A stretch of 64,000 bases of DNA from Clarkia xantiana subsp. parviflora. Lineage: Eukaryota > Streptophyta > Magnoliopsida > Myrtales > Onagraceae. How positions within the stretch are numbered: position 1 is the stretch's first letter; every line of letters starts with the position of its first letter. The position numbers were made by a program, and so were the translations under genes. The notes below the pieces were generated by a model. The model made no database searches, was not told where the DNA came from, and saw only the letters and a list, made by a program, of their open reading frames with translations. Positions 21,201-29,984 of this stretch are shown here, in pieces. The stretch is from assembly GCA_036873135.1 (NCBI GenBank), contig JAPTYO010000027.1, forward strand, positions 701,195 through 765,194, given 5' to 3'.

Positions 21201-22290
21201 CCTTCAAAGTGTATAGTCCTCTATTCCATTCCCCAATCACCATGGACTTGCCACTCTGGCCCTGAAGTAACACATGATCACAAGTAAAGATCACTTTGCA
21301 ATTTAACTGGCTAGGTAACCTAGATACAGAGATCAGATTGAACTTGAAGTCAGGGACCAAGAGTATGTTGGTCAAGGTAAATCCACTTGAGAAAGAACAA
21401 GAACCAACATGAGTCACTTTGCATTTGTGACCATTTGGCAAGTGCACATATTGGTGATCTGAATCACTTTTCTTCAAATCATGTAGCCACTCAACTTGAT
21501 GAGTGATGTGGTTAGTAGCACCTGAGTCAACTATCCAAACCATAGAATCACTAGATATACCTGCCATGTTGACATGAGCTTGATCCATATCCTCAAAGCT
21601 TAGGGGTGTATGATCAAAGTGATCATTATGGGCAGCAACATGTTGGATTCTTTTGTCAGTTGTGCCATGAAATATCCTTTTGTCCTTGGCTGCCACATGC
21701 TCAATTGTGCTTGAGTTGCCACCTTCTTCAACAATGTTGGCTGAATTCCAATTCCTCTTAGGAGCATTTGGATTGGTTTGATGAATTGGGTGATCATATG
21801 GGTAGCCATGTTTGATGTAGCAATTGTCTTCAATGTGACCTCTCTTGCCACAATAGTTGCAAGTATTGAGTGGTCTCTGACTTGAAGGATTGAAGTTGCC
21901 TCTTCCAAAGCCATTTCCTCTTCCAATGCCATTGCCATTGCCTCTAGCAAAGCCTCTACCCCTTGCATATCCTCTTCCATTGCCTCTACCACCACCATAG
22001 GATGGATGCTTTCCAGTGAACAAGGCAGTTGCCTCACCCACATCACCAATGGAACCAGAGATGGTCCTTTGGCTTTCTTCTTGTACCAATACAGAGAAGG
22101 CAATGCTAAGGGAAGGAAGTGGTTGTCTCATAAGTAAGGTGCTCCTAATGTGTCCATAGGAGTCATTCAGTCCCAGAAGAAATGCCATCAACTTTTGCTT
22201 CTCCTTGTGTTCATTGACAATGGCAATGTCTCCAGCACATTGAAGATCCAAATCATCAATGGAAGCAAGGGCATCCCAGAGTTGCTTCAT
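18265..22290 (-). CDS. Copia Gag C-terminus plus Pol, 1341 aa
   Basis: All copia domains are present in order. A Gly/Arg-rich nucleocapsid (residues 98-132) precedes a CCHC knuckle, CNYCGKRGHIEDNC (144-157). The protease has DSGA (255-258). The integrase has an HHCC zinc site (H388, H393, C417, C420) and a D447, D510, E546 triad with D,D35E spacing. The reverse transcriptase starts about 815 and has YVDD at 1004-1007. RNase H follows, with SLFCDSDWAACPFSRKS, SLSSAEAEYR and HTDSQAAVKF. The product is processed into the enzymes that copy and insert the element. The start methionine follows directly on the gag frame break. The stop lies in the first bases of the 3' LTR. No internal stop or frameshift and no missing catalytic residue, so this copy or a close relative may still be active. 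Confidence 0.95.
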   Translation of the reverse strand: MKQLWDALASIDDLDLQCAGDIAIVNEHKEKQKLMAFLLGLNDSYGHIRSTLLMRQPLPSLSIAFSVLVQEESQRTISGSIGDVGEATALFTGKHPSYGGGRGNGRGYARGRGFARGNGNGIGRGNGFGRGNFNPSSQRPLNTCNYCGKRGHIEDNCYIKHGYPYDHPIHQTNPNAPKRNWNSANIVEEGGNSSTIEHVAAKDKRIFHGTTDKRIQHVAAHNDHFDHTPLSFEDMDQAHVNMAGISSDSMVWIVDSGATNHITHQVEWLHDLKKSDSDHQYVHLPNGHKCKVTHVGSCSFSSGFTLTNILLVPDFKFNLISVSRLPSQLNCKVIFTCDHVLLQGQSGKSMVIGEWNRGLYTLKDVVPSSPRKLAAACLENKDEVLRWHRRLGHVSEQYLNHLDVLGLNKTYGCIKQCTICPLAKQSRFSFPTSDSIASKPFDLVHMDLWGPYKVPTFKNNQYFLTIVDDHSRATWVYLMRHKSDTFLHIKNFLIMVKNQFGTMVKTLRSDNGTEFINSICKGLLLQFGILHQTSCVHTPQQNGRVERKHRDILNIARAIRFQASMPLRHWGYCILNACYLLNRLPTSILKFKSPIEVLYGKTPSLHHLRTIGCLCFSTKLNNHDKFSPRAEPCILMGYSTSQRGYLVMNISNSVFHVSRDVHFHEDIFPFSMSKDALKALIPSCLGVKQPLEDFPPENPFHFDMDISTNSPPIEVVTPQIDDQAPPIEDQPPQQPIEEEAPQPSNLRRSLRIAQLHPPPPRRSARLAELKQRSSSNAIFGMEKYVSYDNLGPQYKCFLAALDKIKEPTTYKQAIKDPKWILAMKEEMQALQNNNTWELIELPQGKSSIGCKWVFKVKYNSDGSIERYKARLVAKGFTQIEGTDFNETFSPVVKMDTVRIILALAASKSWGLYHMDVNNAFLQGDLNEEVYMDIPQGFNHSKSLEGYPKLVCKLNKSLYGLKQASRQWNIKLTQTLLKNGYKQCASDHSLFTKIQGDDKVFLLTYVDDLLITGSNTKMINQLKNTLQTHFKLKDLGDLRYFLGLEVARSDRGLVINQRKYAIELIEDAGLGAARPAKTPMEFNVKLTTHEYDKATNSNIDDALLEDATSYRRIIGKLLYLTMTRPDISFSVQRLSQFVDKPKKSHHDAVIRVIRYIKGTPGQGLIYPSNNKLNLSLFCDSDWAACPFSRKSVSAYCVKLGEAMIAWKVKKQDTISLSSAEAEYRCLRVAIQEALWVGRILKELGIPVNLPIPIHTDSQAAVKFAKNPMFHERTKHIELDCHFTRHHIQQGFIGVHYIPSKEQLADLLTKALVKSQHLALLKLYGIKDVFQERREEEEKDGRI

Positions 22291-22736
22291 TTGGCAAAGT
22301 ACTCAGTGATAGAGAGCACACCTTGAGATGTTTGATAAATCTCCCTTGTTAATTGAAAGATTTGTGTGCCATCCACTTTATCAAACATCTCCTTCAAGTC
22401 ATTCCAAATAGAAGAAGCAGTTGTGTTGTAGACCAAACCATTCACCAAATCTTTGGCCACAGTGTTCCTCAACCATGCCTTGACAATTGCATTTGCCCTA
22501 TCCCATTTCACTCTATCATTGACATCAACATCCAATCTTGTGAATGTGCCATCTATAAAACCAAGCTTGTTCTTCACCAACAAGCCTTCCCTGATTGATG
22601 TGCTCCAAACATGATAGTTGGAGGTTCCTTGTAGTTGGAAAGGGATGAGCATATGGCCAGTGGTGTCTGAGGGGTGTATGTAAAGGGGGTCATCAACATT
22701 GGTTTCTTGAGCCATTTTGTAACTCAGATAACACAA
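22287..22736 (-). CDS. Copia Gag, N-terminal ORF
   Basis: 149 codons. Translation more likely starts at the second methionine (codon 8, MAQETNVDDPLYIHPSD, 22715), which fits copia Gag starts; the upstream seven codons are not typical. The protein reads HVWSTSIREGLLVKNKLGFI and ends SITEYFAK, the region where copia Gag normally runs straight on into the rest of the nucleocapsid. Here the frame ends with TGA, which overlaps the ATG of the next ORF as ATGA (22287-22290). Product: capsid-forming Gag. The overlap is either a one-base loss or an in-built restart. Confidence 0.9.
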   Translation of the reverse strand: MCYLSYKMAQETNVDDPLYIHPSDTTGHMLIPFQLQGTSNYHVWSTSIREGLLVKNKLGFIDGTFTRLDVDVNDRVKWDRANAIVKAWLRNTVAKDLVNGLVYNTTASSIWNDLKEMFDKVDGTQIFQLTREIYQTSQGVLSITEYFAK

Positions 22737-23452
22737 GTAGGTATGGAATGTGAATAATAGGAATCCAAATCCAAGAAATCAGCTGCCACAATCCAATCAA
22801 AATCGCATACACAAGTTGCACTACAAACAAAAGTAGTACACCAAGGTTGTTGATAGTAGGACAAAATCCAGCTCACCCTATGAGATTGCTTGTACAATTC
22901 CGCAACAAGATTTGTGACTTTCAAAGATTGAAATTCAACAGAAATGGATTAGAAACCATTCTCCATTGATGAAAGCTCAGAATTCTTGAAGATATGAACA
23001 CAAAGCACAAGGTAGGCACAAATGCTCCTTAGCCGAGCAATGTGTAGATAAGGGAAATCAAGCAATGAAATTCCAGGTATCAAGCAAGGGGCGCAGCTGA
23101 AACATGTTCAAAATCCATATCCGAAGGTAGAGAAACAAAGCAAACTCCAGGAAATAGCAATATCAAACACGCAATCAGCTCAACAAGGCTGAATTCTTCA
23201 AGAACAAGCAAACTAGTACTAAGTCGTCTTGGCTATGCTTAGTCTAGGTGCAGATCTACTTTATGCGTGTTGAGTTCTTGAAATTCCACTTACTATATGT
23301 CCATTCTTAAGTAAGAAATGGATTGTTGAAGTAGAAAAGATGATCCACGAAGCTGAAGTTGCAAATCCACACTTGAACAAGGTGAATGTTAAAGCAAAAC
23401 TTTGAAGAAACTTGGTCTTCTTTAGCTTTGTGGTTGTGCCGCCATTTGAGGT

Positions 23453-23465
23453 GGCTCTGATACCA
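23453..23465 (-). promoter_or_regulatory. Primer binding site (initiator Met tRNA)
   Basis: Minus strand TGGTATCAGAGCC directly follows the 5' LTR, the standard complement to the 3' end of plant initiator methionine tRNA. Its immediate abutment fixes the LTR end at ...CTATTA. Confidence 0.9.
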
Positions 23466-23741
23466 TAATAGCTTTAGAAGGTTGAATCATTTGTTGATTG
23501 ATGATTAGGGATTACAATGCAATAGGTAAACTATATATACTAGGTGATAAGGATCATCAACTAGGACTAGCTATCCTATGTGCCCAACTTGGTGCACCAA
23601 GGTGCATACACCATGTAACATGTACTACATGATATATGCACCATATAATAACCTTATACAACCATCTAATGACATGATAGAAGTAAATGCAAGTATAAAT
23701 GACAAGATGCAATGTGAGCATATCAACTTATATACTCTATA
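23466..23741 (-). repeat. 5' LTR of the copia element
   Basis: 276 bp. In element sense it starts TATAGAGTATATAAG and ends AAAGCTATTA, immediately followed by the primer binding site. TATAGAGTATATAAG may itself serve as part of the promoter. Confidence 0.95.
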
Positions 23742-23789
23742 TTCAATGTTTGACTGTTGTCTAGACATGTAATTATTTACTTATTGGTT

Positions 23790-24046
23790 TTACAAATTCA
23801 AATGAATGTTATAACTCCGAATACCCCTTAACAATATATCATAAATGCCGAACACACTTAACCAGCGTACTTTAAATGACAATAACCTAAACTGTAACAC
23901 TATATTCTCTAAATCAATATACCCTAGATTACTATTACTGTTAATCACTAAACAAAAAAGCACTAAACCATACATCATAACACTGCATACTCTTTAACAA
24001 TATAACATAAATGCCTAAAACACTTGACTACCATACCTTAAATGAA
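23790..24046 (+). repeat. ~168-bp AT-rich tandem repeat, part 1
   Basis: Units built from CATAACAC, ATACTCTTTAACAATATAAC, ATAAATGCC, ACACTATATTCTCTAAAT and CACTAAACC. The array is cut by the Helitron and resumes at 27977-28206, with another block at 29210-29520. Copy B shows it uninterrupted (50640-51126, and 52150-52455). It is part of the CACTA interior. Confidence 0.7.
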
Positions 24047-24542
24047 CTAGAAACCTGCGCGCGCTACGCGCGAGCGCAAAATGTATTGTCTTCTTTAGAA
24101 TGTTATAATAACATGATCATGGTGACCCCAACTATAATACCGGAGCATGCTCGACCCGACTCCGAGTAGGATACAAGAGTAGAACCTTAATAGATAATAA
24201 TTAACTTAATTTATTTAACAAAATATTATATAAAAATTTAAATATTCTTAAAAATTGAAAATAAAATGCTCGAGGGACCGTGAGCATACACACCCATTTG
24301 AGGGCTCACGGTCCCTCTAGCATTTTATTTTCAATTTTTAAGAATATTTAAAATTTTATATAATATTATGTTAAATAAATTAAGTTAATTATTTTCTATT
24401 AAGGTTCTACTCTTGTATCCTACTCGGAGTCGGGTCGAGCATGCTCCGGTATTATAGTTGGGGTCACCATGATCATGTTATTATAACATTCTAAAGAAGA
24501 CAATACATTTTGCGCTCGCGCGTAGCGCGCGCAGGTTTCTAG
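24047..24542. repeat. 496-bp near-perfect palindrome of two Helitron 3' ends
   Basis: CTAGAAACCTGCGCGCGCTA at the left is exactly repeated in reverse at the right edge. The arms (about 24047-24284 and 24303-24542) differ at only about four positions, around a loop of about 18 bp. Each arm carries the hairpin and the CTAG terminus, so both outer ends are Helitron 3' termini, with A on the left and T on the right. Confidence 0.9.
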
Positions 24543-24779
24543 TATAAACATTAGGAAAATCCACTTTAGTGGATTTAAATTTTTTATATAATATTATGTT
24601 GATTTTTTTAAGGTTGAACAAAGTACCAAAAGCAATAACATCGTCGTAGTATATTTTTTTTTTGTTGTGCCGGCCGAATTAGAGTTTTATATGTTGTGCT
24701 TCCCAAATTAAAGACATTGTTAACGTTTATAAATTTAAATACCTAATTTTGTTAATCATCGTATATTTTAGAAAAAAAA

Positions 24780-25018
24780 ATCAGAGGGCTCACGATCCCT
24801 CCAGTCATGCCCTAAATTTTAATTTTAACGTTGAAATTATTTTCTAAAATTTTATATTACATAATTTAAGTGAATTTTTCTAATAAGGTTATACTCTTGT
24901 AACATCCTCAGAGTCAGGTAGATCTTGCTATTGTATCATCATTGTAGTCGGTCTGATCATGTATTTATAACATTCTCACAAAAATGGACGCGCGCGCGTA
25001 GCACAGACGGTTGTCGAG
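24780..25018 (+). repeat. Older diverged copy of the Helitron 3' end
   Basis: GAGGGCTCACGATCCCT, TAAGGTTATACTCTTGTAAC and GACGCGCGCGCGTAGCAC follow the order of the palindrome's right arm with many changes, ending GTCGAG before TATAAGC. Both this end and the palindrome are followed by the same 20-bp palindrome-like AAATCCACTTWAGTGGATT motif. Confidence 0.75.
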
Positions 25019-25868
25019 TATAAGCATTATGGAAATCCACTTAAGTGGATTAAAAATTATTTATTTAATTTTACTTTAAATTATAGACATTTTCTCGCAT
25101 ATTGGAGATAGCTTTTTATATTATAGAGTGATGGACATCTAACTCTATCAAACATGTTTTTTTTTCCAAAATAAAAAAATAAGCATGTGGTTCCAAGATG
25201 AATTTATTTAATTTTACTTTTGATTGCAAATACATGTGCATGACGTATTGATAGGTGCACATTGATGAGATTTTTTGATTGTAGATATAGCTTGAAACGT
25301 TTATAAAGAGTGAGGGACAACTTGATTAAATGTTTGTTTTAAATGTGATCGATACGATGAAGTTATTTCAATTTGGCAATATGACAACATTTTACATAAT
25401 TTAAGTCATTTTCCCTAATAATAAAAAACAAATCGAATGATATGATAAACTCATTTATATTTAGTAATATGTTATTATTTTACATAATTCAGTCCATTTA
25501 TTACCTAATGTGTTTCTGCTTTTTACTTTTATATATAATAAAAAAGTTAATATGGTTGAACCTCTGAACCATATAAATTTAAAAGTTATTCCTATTTAAA
25601 TGTTTTGGCAATTTCAATTTAAATAGCATTGAAAGTACCGTAAGGCGAAAAATAATTATAAAAAATAAAGATGTAATCGATATGTAAAGATTACTTCAAT
25701 TTGGTAACATTTTAACATTTTACATAATTTAAGTAAATTTATTTGTATTTTTTTTAATATAATACGAAATGTTAATATGGTTGAAAGCCTTAACAATATA
25801 AATTCAAAATTAATATCAATTTAATTTTTTAGCAACATTTTCTATTGAAAGTCAATATTGATGTATTA

Positions 25869-27508
25869 GAGCATCCACAATGGTATTACATAATATTACT
25901 TAGGGTTAAAGGTACTTTTGGTGCCACATGTTTGACCTGTGTAGGTTTTTGGTGCCATATGTTTCGTTTTGTAGGTTTTTGGTGCCATATGTTTGAGAGG
26001 TTGTATGTTTTTGGTATTTCCGTTAGTCAACAGTTAGTTTGACCGTTAAATACTTTTATTTTGTTCAATTTAGTCCTCAAATTTATATTTCTAAAATTTA
26101 ATATTTACAATTTAGTCCCTATTGTTTGCTCAAGTCACCGTCCAAGGCCGCCGGCCACCACCCACCACCTCCAAGGTCGCCGGCCGCCACGAAACGGGCC
26201 GGCCACCACCCCACGGCACCGGCCACCACCGCTTGGGCCGAAAACCACCCCAATTGGTGGTGGCCGGCCCCAATTGAGGTGGCCACCACCAATTGGAGCC
26301 GGCCACCACCAATTGGTGGTGGCTACGGCCCCAATCGGGGCCGGCCACCACCAGTGGTGGTGGCTACAGCCCCAATCGGGGCCGGCCACCACCAGTGGTG
26401 GTGGCTACAGCCCCAATCGGGGCCGGCCACCACCAGTGGTGGTGGCTACAGCCCCAATCGGGGCCGGCCACCACCAATTGGTGGTGGGTACAGCCCCAAT
26501 CGGGGCCGGCCACCACCAATTGGGGCCGCCGGTCCCGATTGGGGCCACAGAGGGCTCCAATCGGGGCCGGCGGCCCCAACTGGTGGTGGCCGGCCCCGAT
26601 TGGGGCTGTACCCACCACCAATTGGTGGTGGCCGGCCCCGATTGGGGCTGTAGCCACCACCACTGGTGGTGGCCGGCCCCGATTGGGGCCGTAGCCACCA
26701 CCACTGGTGGTGGCCGGCCCCGATTGGAGCTGTAACCACCACCAATTGGTGGTGGCCGGCCCCAATTGAGGTGGCCACCACCAATTGGGGCCGGCCACCA
26801 CCATTTGGGGTGGTTTTCGGCCCCAAGCGGTGGTGGCCGGTGCCGTGGGGTGGTGGCCGGCCCGTTTCGTGGCGGTCGGCGGCCTTGGAGGTGGTGGGTG
26901 GTGGTCGGCGGCCTTGGACGGTGACTTGAGCAAACAATAAGGACTAAATTGTAAATATTAAATTTTAGAAATATAAATTTGAGGACTTAATTGAACAAAA
27001 TAAAAGTATTTAACGGTCAAACTAACTGTTGACTAACGGAAATACCAAAAACATATAACCTCTCAAACATATGGCACCAAAAACCTACAAAATGAAACAT
27101 ATGGCACCAAAAACCTACACAGGTCAAACATGTGGCACCAAAAGTACCTTTAACCCTATTACTTAAATATGTGATTTAAATTTTTTTTTTTTTTTATGTA
27201 AAGTGTAAAAAAAACTTGCTACAATGGTTTTATGTAGCATTACTTAAGAATGAGATCCATCTTTTTTTTTACATAACATATTACTTAAATTTAAGTAATG
27301 CTCTATGTATTACATAGCCATTTTTTAATTATAAATTAATTCATCTTATTGGTGGTTGTTGGAAAATTTAATAATAAAATATACATAAGGAATATATATA
27401 TTTACGTAAAATTATTGAAGAACAAATATTGTTTACGCGTGTCTTAATTTTGCATGCTACGTGAAAACTTTAAAGAATACCGTTTATATAATACCATTGT
27501 GGATGCTC
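25869..27508. mobile_element. PIF/Harbinger (Tourist-like) MITE, split by a Mutator foldback
   Basis: Perfect 20-bp inverted ends, GAGCATCCACAATGGTATTA at 25869 and its reverse complement ending at 27508. Flanked by TTA on both sides (25866-25868 and 27509-27511), the usual PIF/Harbinger target duplication. Without the nested element the MITE is about 377 bp. Confidence 0.88.
25903..27156. mobile_element. Mutator-like long-TIR foldback with GC-rich palindromic core
   Basis: Begins GGGTTAAAGGTACTTTTGGT and ends with its reverse complement. The 9-bp duplication TATTACTTA lies at 25894-25902 and 27157-27165. The arms pair over almost the full 1254 bp. The inner 800 bp consist of repeats of CCACCACC, AATTGGTGGTGG and GCCCCAATCGGGGC, which are self-palindromic and leave ORFs open in several frames on both strands. 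I regard those ORFs as accidental. Confidence 0.92.
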
Positions 27509-27623
27509 TTAGATAGAATCGCACTATGCACGCGCATTACTGACATGACTATGTCATTCGATCATTAAAAAAAAACAAATAGTTTAGTATCATAGTAGGA
27601 TAATATGTTTGACTTTTATGCAA

Positions 27624-27977
27624 TAAATCGTAGGTTCGATTCTTCATAGTGACAATTTATAAGGTTTTTTCTTTAAATATTGAGAAATAAGAAATTATCA
27701 CATAACCTAAGTTAATTAGTCGAGATTAATAGTATAGACATATAAAGTATGAAACTGGCGGTTACAGAAATGCCTTCCGGCATTATATAATAGATAGATA
27801 ATAGATAAATCGTAGGTTCGATTCTTCATAGTGACAATTTATAAGGTTTTTTCTTTAAATATTGAGAAATAAGAAATTATCACATAACCCAAGTTAATTA
27901 GTCGAGATTAATAGTATAGACATATAAAGTATGAAACTGGCGGTTACAGAAATGCCTTCCGGCATTATATAATAGAT
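27624..27977 (-). repeat. 182-bp tandem duplication of the Helitron 5' end
   Basis: Two almost identical copies (27624-27795 and 27806-27977) running from TAAATCGTAGGTTCGATTC to GGCATTATATAATAGAT. Each ends in the reverse complement of the TCTATTATATAATGCC 5' terminus, so the element carries two successive 5' ends. Confidence 0.9.
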
Positions 27978-28228
27978 ATACCCTAAACTTTAACACTATA
28001 TTCTCTAAATGAATATACCTTAAATTACAATTATTGTTAACCACTAAGCCAAAAATCACTAAACCTTACATCATAACACCAAATACTTTTTAACAGTATA
28101 ACCTAAATGCCTAAAACACTTGACTAGCACCTTAAATGAATATACCCTAAATTACAATTAATGTTAACCAATGAGCCAAAAATCACTAAACCTTACATCA
28201 TAACAAGTGGCGTGTCCTTATGTATTAA

Positions 28229-28731
28229 TGGGATAATAAATGTCACCCATTATCGAGTACTTGAATTGAGACCCTAGGTTTATTCTTGAAATAATATACA
28301 CCATGATCCCCATTATTTTTCGTGTAAGATCATCATTATTCATGTGTTTCCAATCTCGATGTCGGTAAGTATTTTCCTACAAACCGACATCAAACCATGC
28401 ACAGCTCTCAGGTTTCCTATAAATAGGGGTCTAGATCTCCTATTTAAGGATTAACTCGAAACTCTGGAGAATTGGCTATTTGTGCTCTGACCTCTCTCTA
28501 GAACTTTCTCTCTCTAAAATACTGACTTTAGCATCGGAGATGGCACAACCAGCACCACCCCCCTCTCCATGCTGGTTATCGCCCGCTCTGCAGGACCCGA
28601 CGTATAGATGACTTAGACAGAGATCATAGTTAGTTCGGGGATCGAGGTGAGAGCCAGAGTTAGTTCGTGGATCGAGGTTTGAGGTCCCTGAAAAACAGTT
28701 CGAGATATCCCAAGTGGAAACGATCTCAACA
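28229..28731 (+). repeat. LTR remnant, element 1/2 family, copy A
   Basis: Starts TGGGATAATAAATGTC, comparable to TGATGGATAAATGTCC of element 2. It contains TATAAATA (28418-28425), the leader TGCTCTGACCTCTCTCTAGAA and the C-rich hairpin (28535-28576), and ends GATCTCAACA. TTGGTATC follows directly and may be a primer-site remnant. No target duplication found. Copy B is at 51151-51673. Confidence 0.7.
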
Positions 28732-29960
28732 CTTGGTATCTCAAAACAGTGTTAATGAATACTTCCTACAACCAAGCATCTAAAATTGCCCTCAAATACG
28801 TTTTAAATTAAAAAAAATTAACTGATGATTTTTCTAAATATCAAAATAAAGACCTAATAACTTATACTACCGTTAACAATAGTGTCTCAACTCGTTTAAG
28901 ACTCAATTTATCCTCAGTCGGTTCTTCGCTGATTGGATTTAATCGTAACATTTGTATATGTCATTAGTACTTTACTTTTGATAGTTTAAAAATGACTCAT
29001 TTAACTCTGTAAAATTGAAATATATTTAATGATAATTTTGTAGACATTATTGAATAAAATAACAATTATTATCGTTTTGAAACATTTTGTACATTTTAAA
29101 ACATGTTAGTATTATAAAAAAAAAAAAATCATATATGTTATATGTTATATCTAATTTTCCAAATGAAATACGTTTATATATTAAATATTCGCATTTTTTT
29201 ACAAAGCGTACCCCATTATAAATATCTTGAAACTGATCATAACACCGTATACCCTTTAACAATATAATCTGAATGTCTAACACACCTAACTAACATACCT
29301 TAAATGAGTATACCCTAAACCATAACACTATATTCTCTATATGAATAAACTTTAAATTACAATTACCGTTAACCACTAAGCCAAAAATCACTAAACCTTA
29401 CATCATAACACCGCATACTCTTTAACAGTATACCCTAAATGCCTAAAACACTTGACTAGCATACTCTAAATGAGTATACCATAAATTACTATTACTGTTA
29501 ATAACTAAGAAATATATATTACTAAATTCACAATGATGGATTTCATTTACTAATGTAAAGTTCAAATTATAATGTTCACTTAATTTCAGCCCATTAATTA
29601 CAATTGAGTGAAATTTAATGGCGGGAATAGCAAGCGGGAAATCTCTGCAACTGAATACCAATTTTCCCTCTCTTTTAATTACAAATGGAATTTTTACAAG
29701 ATAATCAATTTACTTATTTTCAGAATCACATTTGAAGGACAACCACCAAGCATGTTCTCCAAAAGTTGATTGTGTTTAAGTAATGCTTTACTCCCGCGTG
29801 TACTCATTTACTTGTCCACTTGTATTTACATATCTGCTCACTTATATTATGTTTTGCAACATAAATAATGTTTCCATGTATTTTGGTGTTTGACTTAGCT
29901 TTTTTATTTTTAGCTAGTTAAGTTAGAGAAATTTGTATAGCTCGATGGTAGTGCTGTATA
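28732..29960. other. AT-rich CACTA interior
   Basis: No gene recognised. It holds a block of the ~168-bp repeat (29210-29520). Duplicated in copy B at 51674-52900. Confidence 0.5.
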
Positions 29961-29984
29961 AGTCATGGTCATTGGTTCGAGTCT

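Larger units (their letters stand above)
17994..23741 (-). mobile_element. Young Ty1/copia retrotransposon with TA...TA LTR ends
   Basis: Complete element of 5748 bp, minus strand. The two LTRs are 276 bp each (17994-18269 and 23466-23741), differ at one base, and read TATAGAG...GCTATTA in the element's own sense. TTCAA is duplicated at 17989-17993 and 23742-23746 (+ strand). Copy B has the uninterrupted site at 50592-50596. The primer site abuts the 5' LTR and a purine tract abuts the 3' LTR. Coding capacity is gag plus pol with all domains present, interrupted only by one frame change. One difference in 552 LTR bases indicates very recent insertion. Confidence 0.97.
24047..27976 (-). mobile_element. 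Non-autonomous Helitron, 3.9 kb, with empty site in copy B
   Basis: Read on the minus strand it starts TCTATTATATAATGCC and ends with a GC-rich hairpin (GCGCGTAGCGCGC) six bases before CTAG. It lies between host A (24046) and T (27977). Helitrons begin TC, end CTRR after a hairpin, and insert between A and T without target duplication; all four criteria are met. Copy B has the intact target at 50896/50897. No Rep/helicase ORF, so it depended on another element. Inside are a palindromic 3' end, an older 3'-end copy, a Harbinger MITE with a nested Mutator foldback, and a duplicated 5' end. Confidence 0.88.

Noticed and set aside
22353..22598. Plus-strand ORFs over the copia element
   Set aside because: Shadows of the minus-strand Gag-Pol coding sequence.
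26061..26933. Long overlapping ORFs on both strands rich in Pro, Gly, Trp and His
   Set aside because: They arise from the GC-rich palindromic core of a Mutator foldback; open on several frames of both strands, no conserved domain, no codon pattern.
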